From Amorphophallus konjac (Eukaryota > Streptophyta > Magnoliopsida > Alismatales > Araceae), in contig CM040125.1 of NCBI GenBank assembly GCA_022559845.1, positions 285,372,200-285,436,199 of the forward strand: DNA of 64,000 nt, written 5' to 3'. Every line of letters begins with the position of its first letter. The stretch's first letter is position 1. A model generated the notes under the pieces. The model saw only the letters and a list, made by a program, of their open reading frames with translations, made no database searches and was not told where the DNA came from. The position numbers and the translations under genes are program-made. Of the stretch, positions 34,298-46,092 are shown one piece after another.

Positions 34298-35234
34298 TTT
34301 TGATGGGAATCAAGCAAGCTGTCAAGCCGAAGCGAATCGAGGAAGCTGCCAGGCCAAGGATGAACGCGCTACCCTTGGGTAGCGTGACCTGAAGAAGGCG
34401 CTAGGTGTCCCTAGCGCGATCTCAGACAGAAACGGAGTTACAGACGATCAAACATCTCGGCGCCGAAACTCCCCAAAGTCTTCGATGTGTGCTGTTTTCC
34501 ATGGTTGTAATCGATTTCTAGCATCGTTTTGTCTTCCCCTTCCCCTATATATGTATCCCCTCTCGTTTGATTAAACATGAAGCAATGAATCTATGAAAGT
34601 TTGATTGAGTGTAGCTATGGCTATCTTCCCCAATCTTTGGAAACCCCCTTCATCCTTTCCTCTCTGGGTGCAAGGCCCAATTCTGTCTCCCTGATCCTCT
34701 CCCTTTCCCCTTCAATGGAGGATGATCGAAGCCCCAGATGCATCGGCTCTGAGACGGGGTCGAGTGTGAGGCACCATTCGGAGCTTCGTTCTTCTTCCAC
34801 CAATGTTCACCTCCCCTCACCACCGCCAAGGATGTTGCTAAGGTTAGGATGGAGCTCGGCTGCACCGTCCCTACGAAAGGTTAGGGTGAGAGGCCCCAGC
34901 CAAGCTTCCTCACGACCCTAGCACCATCTACACCCACCTTCCTTCCCCGCCGCTCACCCCACATCCACCTTCACCAAAGTTATCCTAGATAGTATTAGGT
35001 TGGTTTGATTTCAATTTTAGTGTTCCCCGTGTGTTGTCCATCATCCCGTGTGCTTTCCCCTTGTGTTATGATCCCCAGGAGTCATCCACGGGAGCCCCAA
35101 CGTCGAGGTTCATCGTTCTGCCAACGTCTGTGAACGTGCTAGGACTATATAGCGCGTTCTTCAAGAATGCGCTAGGAGGATATAGCGTGACTATGGGTAG
35201 AAATAAGAAGACCCCCCACTTCTGTCCCGCATCA
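34298..35234 (+). repeat. 3' LTR of TRIM1 (937 bp)
   Basis: Direct copy of 33268-34205. The 100-codon ORFs that cross it in several frames occur in both copies and show no similarity to known proteins. Confidence 0.9.
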
Positions 35235-35785
35235 GTGGGCCCTGCTGGGAGGATAACAGGCGGAGGATTAGATGGTGGTGCGACAATGGCGGGTGGAACG
35301 TGCATTCGCGGGGGAGCAGGGATGGGTGGAATTGAACGTGTGCTTGCGGGGGAGCGAGGATAGGCAGAACAATGGGAGAGGTGGGTGGTAGGATAAGGGG
35401 TTTAAAGGGGACATCAGGCGTGGTTGGTGTGGTGGTGGTGGCTTGATGGCTCGGCGGGTGGATAACGGGTGTAGAAGGAGGAGGAGGGTTGTGGTAGGTA
35501 TGGTGGAGGGCCATGAGCATCTGGACAGAAGAGTCATCATTATAAGACAACCCGGCGTTGGGAGCCGGGCATTGAATGAGGTTCACTTGAGCCGGTGCTG
35601 GTGGTTGAGGCTGCGGAGCGGGTGGATGGTTTGGCATGGGGTTTTGATGGATCCCCAGATCTTGTGCAGCTACTGCTGTTGTGGCTGTGGCTGCGGTACT
35701 TCTGCTGCACTTGTTGCCTCGGCGCATGCCTTCTATTTACTTTGATTTTGGTGATAACCTTATGCATTTCCTCCCCGTCTATATT
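35235..35785 (-). pseudogene. Gag tail to protease linker, proline/glutamine rich
   Basis: Minus-strand reading rich in Pro, His, Gln and Thr, following the gag zinc motif. It continues beyond TRIM1 as 33001-33262 toward the protease. Low-complexity linker without a recognised domain. Confidence 0.5.
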
Positions 35786-37379
35786 CTACCCTTCATGTAA
35801 GTCATAAATAAAGTCCCAGAACTGAAAACAGCTCTCTATCATGTGCCCGAGCTGCCGGTGGAATATGCAGTATCTGGACTGGTCCACGGCTGGGTTCCAA
35901 TTAGGCCGTTTCGGAAAAAGCTGTAGTGCACCAATGGACATAAGAGTGGAGAAAATGTCCGGGAGGGTCTCAGGCACTGGAGGATATTGAGCCCTCTTTG
36001 GAGCCGGGAGTTTGGCTGCATAGCCGTTGGGGGGCAGAACATTATGGTATTGTGGGGGTGTTGCGGTTGCTGGGGAGCGGGAAAAGAAGGTTGAGGATTT
36101 TGTGGAGCGGTGAACTGAGGGTTGAGGGGAGGCTGTTGGAATCGGGGTGGAGCAGATTGGTTAGGGAATGGAAAACTGACGGCTTGCACTTGTTCGTTGG
36201 TTTGGACTCCTTTGGTAACATGTCCTTGAGCTTTCTTAGTGTGTTTAGGATTTTGGGCCTCGAAGAGAGTATGAATGGGGGAGTCCTTAAACTGGGTTTG
36301 AATAAACCTCGCTCGGCTATATAGTTGGTGCATATTGGTAATATCATTCATGGCTAGGATATTACGGAAGGTAGGGGTGGCATTGGAGATCAGCAACTTA
36401 ACCTTCTCTTCCTCCAGGATATGGCCGGGCACGCGGGAAGCCATCTACCCTCATCTGTCAGCATATGTGGCGAAATCTTCATCAGCTTTCATCTTCTCAG
36501 CGACCAAATGAATAAAAGAATATTCTGGGTCGACCCGACCTTGGAATCTCTGGATAAATTTCTCTTTAATGACTTTGAAGCTCTCAGCATCTTCCAATGG
36601 TAATGCATAAAACCACTCCAACACTACTCCATCCAACGAGCGGCGAAATAAATATGCCATAAGGCGATCATCATATTGAAACTGCGTCGACTCGTACATG
36701 AAATGCCTCACATGAATATATGGATTGCCATTCCCATCGTACTTGCGGTACGTGGGGAGGTCAGATTGAGGAGGGAATCAGATGTTGTGAAAGCTAGGAA
36801 CGGGAACATCCGCCAAGGACTGTGGGCCGACCCGGTTTTGGAGAAAGTCGAGTTATTGTTGCATGGCAGCCCACTTATCAAGGAGTTCCTGCTCTCGAGA
36901 TAGAGTAGATGGAGTAAAAGGAGCAGGCTCGATGCGAGGAGCCGAGCGATAGATAGAAGGAAGGGGAGGCCCATAGGAGGAATGTTGGGCCGAAGGATGA
37001 CCCGTATTGGGATAAGGAAGATGGGCCACACCATGCGGAGGGCGAGAGAAGTCGGCCGGGCCCACAAGGACCTATGGCGCTGAGAGAATGGACCTGTAAG
37101 CATCAATCTGGGGAGATGGGGGAAGAGTGGTTTTCCCTTTATCAAGAGCTTGAGGAGCAGAACCAGAGGACTGGCCCGCCTCCAGATTTGAAAAGCAAAG
37201 GACCTTGGGTTGGACCGGGGTGAGATCAATAGGAGCAGGTGGTGCCCCAGGCCCATCAACCCTGGATTGAGAGATGGTGGTAGCAGATGGACCTTCTGAA
37301 GTAGTGGATAATGGGGCGACTGACCCTGCAAGGTCTGATAAAGGGCCTGAAGTTGGTCCAGATCCAATTGGGCCATCAT
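35786..37379 (-). pseudogene. gag of the Tat-like element
   Basis: Capsid/nucleocapsid protein. It starts near ATG 37379 (MMAQLDLDQLQALYQTL), loses frame, and is recognisable from about 37065 (SREQELLDKWAAMQQ). The core is RHFMYESTQFQYDDRLMAYL, VLEWFYALPLEDAESFKVIK and EKFIQRFQGRVDPEYSFIHL, then after two stops near 36445 MASRVPGHILEEEKVKLLIS and MHQLYSRARFIQTQF. The C-terminal zinc-binding motif is CIFHRQLGHMIESC (C-x2-H-x4-H-x4-C), the variant usual in Tat gag. A proline/glutamine-rich tail follows to 35240, next to TRIM1. Defective by stops and frameshifts. Confidence 0.85.
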
Positions 37380-37468
37380 TTAGAAAATGTGACTTATAGG
37401 ATTATTGGTAGAAAAATTTGAAAGAGAGGGCTGACCACCCTCTATGGCAGCAGAGGATGGAGGGGCGG

Positions 37469-39952
37469 TGATGAGGACACCCGAGCAAGAATACGGCTCG
37501 ACTCCGAGAGCCGTCGGTACCGGACACGTAGCACGACTCGGTCGACACCGATATCCTTGTGACTGGGGGACAGTCTGGAGTCTCCATTGGAGCTTTGACA
37601 CTTAGTACGTATTTTTGTACGTATTAGTATTTTATACATATTTTTGTACATATTTTTATACGTACTTGTATTGTGTACGTATTTGACATTATGTATGTAT
37701 TTGGTCGTATTATGTATTATGTACGTCTTAGGTGTGTCTTTGGTATGTAATTTGAATTTTATCCAAGGAGGGAAAGGGAGCCCATGGATTTGAAATTCAA
37801 ATGGGTTCAAAATCCAAGGAGAGAAAGTGGAGCTCATGATGGGTTCCAACTCCAAGGTGGAAAAGAGAGCCCATGGATTTCAAATTCAAATGAGTTCAAA
37901 TTCAAACTCCAAGGAGGGAAGATGGAGCCCATACTCTATATATTACCTTGTATTCCTCTCTTGGGAGGATTGATGAACGAATGAATGAAAATCTGAGTTT
38001 TGCCAAGAGCATTTCCCTCTTCTTCCTCGTCTCCCCTCTAGGGTGTGACACCCTCTATCTCTCCTCTTCCTCTTCCTCTCTCTCTAGGGTGCGACGCCCT
38101 ATCCCCCCATCTCTTGCAGGTTTCGGCTTCTCCGACATCAGGGAGGCGACCACTCTCACCTCTCCTCAAGCCCGGAGTTCATGGATCGAAGGTTGCTACA
38201 TGTCCGGAGGAGATAGCCCTTGCTGCCCTACGCATCAGTTTTTTCTTATCTGCCTGTAGAATTAGGCTTCAAATATCAGGTTGGCACTCCCCTCTCCCGT
38301 CCTCAAATCCCATAACTCTCTTCACAACTTGTCTTTCTCTCCCTGTCCTCTAACCTCTCCCGAAAACCTCACCTCAAAATTCGCTCAGCACAAAAACTTC
38401 TCTTTGTAGCCCTTATGGTCGTGCAGGCTGCCCCTGTGCAGACCTGCATAAAAACTTGAACCCTGAAGATCAACTTAGTAAGCCCATTTTCCATCCTCAT
38501 ATCATGTTTACCTCTTCATAAAAGTTCCTTATTTACCTGTCCTCCATCTTTCCTCAAAGTCCCGAGCCCAAACTCCATCGGTGCCAGAAGTTCTCCTTAG
38601 AGCCTTTTTGGTCACGCAGACTGCCCCTGTGCAGTCCCTGCGGGACAGTGCCCAATCCCTTCCAAAGGGAAGACAGTCAAAGCAACTCAGAATGATCAAA
38701 GATTTTCAGAGTGGATTATACACCTCCAAAAACTTTCTAAATAATTTTCATTAATTTCAAAAGCCCCCTTTTTTCCTGCTTCCCATGCCCACTCTTCCAG
38801 CTCTCAGTTCTGACTGCACTGAACTGCAGAACTGAGTCCCACATGTTTACACCTCCCACGCCCAAAATCACCACTGCACCCTATTCCGCCACTGCTACCC
38901 AATCTTTCCACGACCCTCACCTATCCACCAGAGAAAACGCCGCCCCATTTTCCATCCGGAGGGCACAGTTCCAGCCCAACCTTTGCCCGAGGGTCCTGCT
39001 GCCAGGGAATAGGCCAGAACGCGCAGGGTTTGCTACGAAAATTGCCACGACCACCACGGCACTTGGTTTCAGTTTTCCTTCCATTGAGAACGTCAGGATA
39101 ATACCACCAGAATCCACGCCAAGTTTCGTGACCAACGGACGTGCCGAAGGTTGCGTGCCAGCCCCGCCTTCTTGCTGCCTCCCTACGCACGCGCGGATTG
39201 GCCAGCAATCTGCCCACTTGTTCGTGGTCGCGCCGGAGGTCCGTGACCAAGCCGTCGGCTTCCGATTTCCTCCCGGGTATTTGTCATACCTTACAGCGTG
39301 CTACCAGGGACGTTGGCACCTTCCTCGGCCTCCATGACATGCCATCCTTGCTGCTGGTCCGGGTGCGTACCGGCTCACGGCAGTTCGCGTACGACGAGCT
39401 TCAGCGACCCGGCACCGGTCACCCCACGTTGCTCAACCCCCGGATCTCGCTGTGTAGCCTTTTACCTCCCTGCGAGGAGTGGGCCATGTTTATTTGTACT
39501 CATTTAGCATTGTACCGGGGATCGTGTGACTTGGCCGGGTTTCTTCCCCACGCCCCGAGCGTGGAGGTACGCGTCCGTTTTCCTTACTTGGTTAGCTTGC
39601 TTATTTAGTATAGTTTCTTGATGCCGCTGCTTGTGAGATCATAGGCACCTAGCTCTTACATTTGATATATCACTATCACGGTGAGAGAGTGTGACCGTCC
39701 CGTGACTCATCCGAGTCCCGAGTGTGGAGTTGCCTACCCTAGACTCGCCGGTTTCTCAACCGTGCGGATCGGCGTGCTTCCCTCTCTTGGGGTACTTGCG
39801 AGCTTGTGTTCCTTGTTATATGGCATAATTCCTATCTTGGGAACTTTAGGCGTTGAGTTACGCTACTCGGATTGTTGTGTCGTTGCTGGTCATAGGAGTC
39901 CGTTTAGCCATATCGTTGCATAGAGTCCTAGTTCGCATAGCGTCCCGCATCA
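37469..39952 (+). repeat. 5' LTR of NA2 (2,484 bp)
   Basis: Starts TGATGAGGACACC and ends CCGCATCA. TATA box ctatatatta at 37936-37945, so U3 is about 470 bp and R-U5 about 2 kb. Perfect short palindromes agggtgtgacaccct (38040-38054) and agggtgcgacgccct (38086-38100) lie in the leader. A 50-bp motif including ctgcccctgtgcag occurs twice (about 38401-38450 and 38592-38641). ORFs up to 164 codons near 38843-39608 are kept in both LTR copies, but this only reflects LTR identity. Confidence 0.92.
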
Positions 39953-39956
39953 AATT

Positions 39957-39968
39957 TGGTATCAGAGC
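39957..39968 (+). promoter_or_regulatory. Primer binding site of NA2, initiator-Met type
   Basis: tggtatcagagc, 4 bp after the 5' LTR end. Confidence 0.9.
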
Positions 39969-40230
39969 TTTGGGAACTAATTTGTTCTATCAAATCGGGG
40001 TCCTAGGTAATTTGAGTCCTTAGGATGTCTAGGGTGCAGTTGAGGCATTAGGTTTGTCTAAGTTGCATGTGAGTCATTAGGTTTGTTTTTAGGTGCATTT
40101 GAGTCCTCATTCTTCCCCTTTTTCCATCACCATTTTGAGTCGTGTGTTGTCCAATCCCTTAGTTGTCCTGCATGTCCCTTCCATAGTCGTAGTGCGTGCA
40201 TGTGTATTTAGAGTCATCGAGTGCATCATC

Positions 40231-42708
40231 ATGGCTATCCCTATTTGGTCAACTCCATACAACTCGGCCCTCCACAAGGGTCCGACCGACCCTCTATTCT
40301 TAGACATCATTCTAGATGAGGACCTTCACTTTGATGGATCAAGCCCTAGTGCCTATCTAAAGTGGGAGACTATCATGGGAAAATACTTTGAGAAGAATTG
40401 GATATATGGATCCGAGAGAGTCAACATTGCCAAGGGACAACTTTCGGCTCAAGCCAAGGAGGCGTGGAGCCACATAGTGCGTCTTAGGGCGGTTAAGAGG
40501 CAAGAGCCCATAGGCTCATGGGAGGAGATGAAGGTAGAACTTAGGAAAATATATGCTCCCCAATGTTCCCCCTCCTACTTGGAGAGCCATAGCCCGAGGA
40601 GCACTACCACTCCTCCTTTCTCTCCCGGCTAGTCCAAGGTCACCATAAGGGCTCAACCTCTACAATGCACATCACCTCTTACCCCCAACCGAGCGCATTA
40701 TAGTTGGAGGGGCAGGGTTCCACCTGTGTATGAGTCTATGTCTGAGACTAAGTCTCATGATTATCATCCAGTCTCCCCGAATGCCTCTATCCTGAGGGAT
40801 CTCCCCCTTGCCGAACTCCTGCAAATTTTTAGGGAGAAACTAGGAAGGATGCACACTCTTATTGGACCGTCGACTTCCCCTTGCCCACCTCCGAGTTAGG
40901 ATGGAGTCGTGCCTAAACATATGGAGGTCGATGCCAACACTCTCGGCCCAATACCTTCAAAGGAGAGCCAAGGTTCCATCCACATTATAGAGGACTCCTT
41001 TTCCTTACTCGAGGTATATGCTTTGCCCTTCGACCCTCATCTAGAGCCATTCTTGTCTCCCGAGGGTGAACTTGTCATTGAAGAGCCTTTGTCTTGCTGG
41101 TTAAGGAAGGGTCTAATTCTAGATGTTTCGATCCTTTACTACCCAACCATGGAACCAGCACTCCCAGTAATACCACTTAACTCCTTTCACACCACTTTTC
41201 GATCCTTCTACTTTGTAGAAAATGTGAAGGACTTTATTAGGAGTTTAGATTGTCAATGGGAGTTGACGTATATGTTGGCCTTAGGGTCTGACCAACTCTG
41301 TGGTCATCACTTCACGCACCCTACTTTAGGGTCCGTTACCTCGGTGTACACCATAGGTCATATCACCTTCGAGGTCCTTTTGTTCTTTCCCATACTCGAT
41401 GAGCTTGACTGTGTCCCCTCTTATGGCATTACTGTCCCAAGGGAGGAACCTCACCTTCCTCATGAGCCCCTTGCCCCATCTATCATAATGACAGAAGGTG
41501 ACCCTCCACATCTTGCCGAGCGTCAAACATGGGCAAGTATTGTGAAGGGGCCCGTCAGGAGGAGTCATCATTTCTTTGACCCTTTCGATCCCCTCCCCAG
41601 TGATCCTCTCGACCCATATTTTTCACTCCCCTTTGTCAAAGAGGTCCACTATCATACCCCTTCTACACATGCCCGCCAACATCTCACCCTGCATGCATCC
41701 ACACCCCAGAACTTGGATGGAAAGGAACACTGGTCTCTCTCTCATGCATCATCATGTCTACAGTCATATAGGGGTTACATAGTGAGTAAGTTTGGACATA
41801 CTGAACCCCCTGAGTCTACCACATTTAGTAGGACACCTATGCATGATAGGAACAACTTTGGTTGTCCAAGTCCTCCCCGTGTTCTCCAATCAGGTAAGTG
41901 TCATAAACATGCTAGGTCCATGTTTGGATGTCCAGGACCACCTCTACACTTGCATAGGTATGAGTCCACACAATTAGGTCAGAGTTTGCATCATCATCAC
42001 CACCTTGAATCCAGCAATGCGCGATATAAAGAATTGGCTATCACTCATAGACACCCTCGCATGTTCCCGGAGGGAGATTATGTCATGATCCGGGTCAGAC
42101 CGGAACGGTTTCCTTCTGGAGCCGTGAAGAAATTACAAGCTCGTGGTGCTGGCCCCTTTAGAGTTTTGAAGCGAGTTGGATCTAATGCATATGTTATAGA
42201 CTTGCCGGACGACTATGATATCAATTCCACATTCAATGTCTCAGACTTAGTCACATGTAGGGACCCGGTAGTGATCCCTAGTAAGTTGTTTGGGCCTTCT
42301 CCACCCCTTGTGAGTGAGCCCTCCCCTGAGAGTCCACTTCCAGCCCTGTCACCTCAGCAGCATGAGCGGATAGAGTCTATACTGGATGAGCAGGTGACTA
42401 CCACTAGGAGTGGCGTGTATCACCGCTACTTGGTGCGTTGGAGAGGACAACCTGCGTCCGATGATGCATGGATCACCCGGGCGGAGCTTGAGAGGATAGA
42501 TCCAGACTTGCTCGAGCAATACCAGAGCGATGGAGACCCTTACTCGACAGGGTCGAGTTCTTCCCACCCGGGGAGAATTGGTGAGGACACCCGAGCAAGA
42601 ATACGGCTCGACTCCGAGAGTCGCCGGTACCGGACACGTAGCACGACTCGGTCGACACCGATATCCTTATGGCTGGGGGACAGTCTGGAGTCTCCATTGG
42701 AGCTTTGA
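40231..42708 (+). pseudogene. NA2 gag, unknown domain, integrase C-terminus and chromodomain in one frame
   Basis: A single frame of 826 codons with only two stops, TAG at 40630-40632 and 40897-40899. ATG 40231 matches the gag start of NA1. Residues 1-130 are gag (DPLFLDIILDEDLHFDGSSP, YLKWETIMGKYFEKNW, SWEEMKVELRKIYAPQ) without a zinc knuckle. Residues about 288-393 form a segment shared with NA1 (LSCWLRKGL, WELTYMLALG, VLLFFPILDELD) that I do not recognise. Two FGCP.PP motifs follow (about 540-570). Residues 611-686 are the integrase C-terminal module (EGDYVMIRVRPERFPSGAV, GAGPFRVLKRVGSNAYVIDL). Residues 712-763 are a chromodomain (RIESILDEQ, YLVRWRGQPASDDAWI, LERIDPDLL). The frame ends inside the 3' LTR. 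Whether the two stops are lesions or are read through is unknown. Confidence 0.85.
42570..42578 (+). promoter_or_regulatory. Polypurine tract of NA2
   Basis: ggggagaat lies directly before the 3' LTR start TGGTGAGG. NA3 has ggagagaat at the same place. Confidence 0.75.
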
Positions 42709-45062
42709 CACTTAGTACGTATTTTTGTACGTATTAGTATTTTATACGTATTTTTGTACGTATTTTTATACGTACTTGTATTGTGTACATATTTGACATT
42801 ATGTACGTATTTGGTCGTATTATGTATTATGTACGTCTTAGGTGTGTCTTTGGTATGTAATTTGAATTTTATCCAAGGAGGGAAAGGGAGCCCATGGATT
42901 TGAAATTCAAATGGGTTCAAAATCCAAGGAGAGAAAGTGGAGCTCATGATGGGTTCCAACTCCAAGGTGGAAAAGAGAGCCCATGGATTTCAAAATCAAA
43001 TGAGTTCAAATTCAAACTCCAAGGAGGGAAGATGGAGCCCATACTCTATATATTACCTTGTATTCCTCTCTTGGGAGGATTGATGAATGAATGAATGAAA
43101 ATCTGAGTTTTGCCAAGAGCATTTCCCTCTTCTTCCTCCTCTCCCCTCTAGGGTGTGACACCCTCTATCTCTCCTCTTCCTCTTCCTCTCTCTCTAGGGT
43201 GCGACGCCCTATCCCCCCATCTCTTGCAGGTTTCGGCTTCTCTAACATCAGGGAGGCGACCACTCTCACCTCTCCTCAAGCCCGGAGTTCATGGATCGAA
43301 GGTTGCTACATGTCCGGAGGAGATAGCCCTTGCTGCCCTACGCATCAGTTTTTTCTTATCTGCCTGCAGAATTAGGCTTCAAATATCAGGTTGGCACTCC
43401 CCTCTCCCATCCTCAAATCCCATAACTCTCTTCACAACTTGTCTTTCTCTCCCTGTCCTCTAACCTCTCCCGAAAACCTCACCTCAAAATTCGCTCAGCA
43501 CAAAAACTTCTCTTCGTATCCCTTATGGTCGCGCAGGCTGCCCTTGTGCAGACCTGCATAAAAACTTGAACCCTGAAGATCACCTTAGTAAGCCCATTTT
43601 CCATCCTCATCTCATGTTTACCTCTTCATAAAAGTTCCTTATTTACCTGTCCTCCATCTTTCCTCAAAATCCCGAGCCCAAACTCCATCGGTGCCAGAAG
43701 TTCTCTTTAGAGGCCTTTTGGTCGCGCAGACTGCCCCTGTGCAGTCCCTGCGGGACAGTGCCCAATCCCTTCCAAAGGGAAGACAGTCAAAGCAACTCAG
43801 AATGATCAAAGATTTTCAGAGTGGATTATACACCTCCAAAACCTTCCTAAATAATTTTCATTAATTTAAAAAGCCCCCTTTTTTCCTGCTTCCCATGCCC
43901 ACTCTTCCAGCTCTCAGTTCTGACTGCACTGAACTGCAGAACTGAGTCCCACATGTTTACACCTCCCACGCCCAAAATCACCACTGCACCCTATTCCGCC
44001 ACTGCTACCCAATCTTTCCACAACCCTCACCTATCCACCAGAGAAAACACCACCCCATTTTCCATCCGGAGGGCACGGTTCCAGCCCAACCTTTGCCTGA
44101 GGGTCCTGCTGCCAGGGAATAGGCCAGAACGCGCAGGGTTTGCTACGGAAATTGCCACGACCACCACGGCACTTGGTTTCAGTTTTCCTTCCATTGGGAA
44201 CGTCGGGACAATACCACCAGAATCCACGCCAAGTTTCGTGACCAACGGACATGCCGAAGGTTGCGTGCCAGCCCCGCCTTCTTGCTGCCTCCCTACGCAC
44301 GCGCGGATTGGCCAGCAATCTGCCCACTTGTTCGTGGTCGCGCCGGAGGTCCGTGACCAAGCCGTCGGCTTCCGGTTTCCTCCCGGGTATTTGTCATACC
44401 TTACAGCGTGCTACCAGGGACGTTGGCACCTTCCTCGGCCTCCATGACATGCCATCCTTGCTGCTGGTCCGGGTGCGTACCGGCTCACGGCAGTTCGCAT
44501 ACGACGAGCTTCATCGACCCGGCACCGGTCACCCCACGTTGCTCAACCCCCGGATCTCGCTGTGTAGCCTTTTACCTCCCTGCGAGGAGTGGGCCATGTT
44601 TATTTGTACTCATTTAGCATTGTACCGGGGATCGTGTGACTTGGCCGGGTTTCTTCCCCACGCCCCGAGCGTGGAGGTACGCGTCCGTTTTCCTTACTTG
44701 GTTAGCTTGCTTATTTAGTATAGTTTCTTGATGCCGCTGCTTGTGAGATCATAGGCGCCTAGCTCTTACATTTGATATATCACTATCACGGTGAGAGAGT
44801 GTGACCGTCCCGTGACTCATCCGAGTCCCGAGTGTGGAGTTGCCTACCCTAGACTCGCCGGTTTCTCAACCGTGCAGATCGGCGTGCTTCCCTCTCTTGG
44901 GGTACTTACGAGCTTGTGTTCGTTGTTATATGGCATAATTCCTATCTTGGGAACTTTAGGCGTTGAGTTACGCTACTCGGATTGTTGTGTCGTTGCTGGT
45001 CATAGGAGTCCGTTTAGCCATATCGTTGCATAGAGTCCTAGTTCGCATAGCGTCCCGCATCA
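42579..45062 (+). repeat. 3' LTR of NA2 (2,484 bp)
   Basis: Direct copy of 37469-39952, offset 5,110 bp throughout, with scattered substitutions. The leader palindromes are at 43150-43164 and 43196-43210. Confidence 0.92.
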
Positions 45063-45266
45063 GGCGGACCCTTCTCCAGACCGAAGTGGCATGACCCTAG
45101 ACGGGTCCTCTAGGAGCCCTTGACGAAGAGTGTCCTCGTGAGAATAGGGGAAATCGTAGGAAGACATGGTGGAGTCAAGCAAAGGATTAAGATCGAAGAT
45201 GGAGGAGGAATTTCCCCTAGGAGATGAACCTATGGACTTGAAGCAACTCCACATGCAATGTGACAC

Positions 45267-46091
45267 CTATCAAATGAAAACAACACAAACAACCACCAAT
45301 AAGCGACCAACCAAAATGACTCAGCAGAGGGGGAATATGCAAATAAGAAGGGAGATGAGAGGCAACCAAAGTCAATCAAGTTATAATGATGCGCAAATTT
45401 TTATTTATTTGTTTCCTCTTTGGAACCTTAGTGATTTAAATAAAATGTTCTCTCCAACAATAGGTTCCTAGTGGGAATGGATAGTGGGGACTTGGTTGAC
45501 TCTAGGTGTAAACTCTACTTCATGTATGAAACCTAGACACGGGGTGGTAAAGGTACAACCAGCCTGGTGTCCGCGTGGAAATCCACGGCTCATGGGGACT
45601 TACGGAGGTTCCGGATGTGATCACCTAGTCGACCCCAAGGATTATGGTGGCGAGAGGATCATACACCAAGGTAGGAATGCAACTATGGCATAAAAAGTGA
45701 ATGATCCTATGTGCACCGGAGTGCATGCAATTTTTAGCCTAAAACTAACAATCAATATGCAATCAATGATATAAATGTGCACAGCAACAAAGCAGAAGAC
45801 CAGATAGCACCCAGGAACAATATATAGGAATTAGCAAAAATGTAGAAATAATAGCAATCCTCGAGATTCGTACCTGTACGGGAGAAACGTTCATCTGAGG
45901 ACTGCTAGAGTGATAAGACGATCTATCGCTAGGCCGCTTTTAAGCCGCAAACGGCCAGAAGGAGACCGCCAGAGAGCCAGGGAGCAGAAACAATAGGAAA
46001 TGAAATGGAAAAACTGAGGAAAACATAGTGAGAACTGGAAAACACAAATAAGAGAAGGTCAAATAGTCACTCAACACGATTGGCACTAGTC
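45267..46091 (-). other. Leader between PBS and first ORF of the Tat-like element
   Basis: About 0.8 kb without supported coding capacity. It has a group of ggccgc/gaccgc motifs near 45925-45975. Confidence 0.5.
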
Positions 46092-46092
46092 A

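Larger units (their letters stand above)
33268..35234 (+). mobile_element. TRIM1: coding-free LTR element with 92-bp internal region
   Basis: Two direct LTRs (33268-34205 and 34298-35234) flank only 92 bp. The internal part has an initiator-Met PBS (tggtatcagagc, 34209-34220) and a purine tract (aagtggagggg, 34287-34297), and nothing else. The target duplication is GTGGG at 33263-33267 and 35235-35239. With this duplication the LTRs start TTTTGATGGG, three T before the usual TG, and end GGCATCA or CGCATCA. Strand is set by the PBS. It sits between gag and protease of the minus-strand Tat-like element. It must depend entirely on proteins supplied in trans. Confidence 0.92.
37469..45062 (+). 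mobile_element. NA2: complete non-autonomous Gypsy element with chromodomain
   Basis: 7,594 bp with a perfect target duplication GGCGG (37464-37468 and 45063-45067), two LTRs of exactly 2,484 bp, an initiator-Met PBS and a polypurine tract. The 2,626-bp internal part holds one long frame encoding gag, an unknown linker domain, integrase C-terminus and chromodomain. No protease, RT, RNase H or integrase core can be found in any frame. The LTRs differ at only a few dozen sites by eye, so insertion is fairly recent and the missing domains are not explained by age. It is inserted in the 5' coding part of the Tat-like element, in opposite orientation. Confidence 0.93.
37380..45266 (-). pseudogene. 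Small ORF upstream of Tat-like gag, split by NA2
   Basis: Read from 45266, an ORF with ATGs at 45266 and 45165-45167 (MSSYDFPYSHEDTLRQGLLE) enters NA2's target site GGCGG at 45063-45067 and resumes in the same frame at 37468. It runs through SNFSTNNPISHIF to a stop at about 37380, immediately before the gag ATG. Without NA2 it spans about 96 codons (from 45266) or 63 (from 45167). Ogre elements carry an extra ORF upstream of gag; this one is much shorter and I do not recognise it. It may instead be the gag N-terminus cut off by a stop. Confidence 0.5.

Noticed and set aside
35191..35727. 178-codon proline-rich minus-strand ORF as a separate gene
   Set aside because: It is the low-complexity gag tail of the Tat-like element running into the end of TRIM1.
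38843..39608. ORFs of 155-164 codons in the NA2 LTR, repeated at 43953-44718
   Set aside because: Conserved only because the two LTRs are copies of each other; overlapping ORFs exist on both strands and no known domain is seen.
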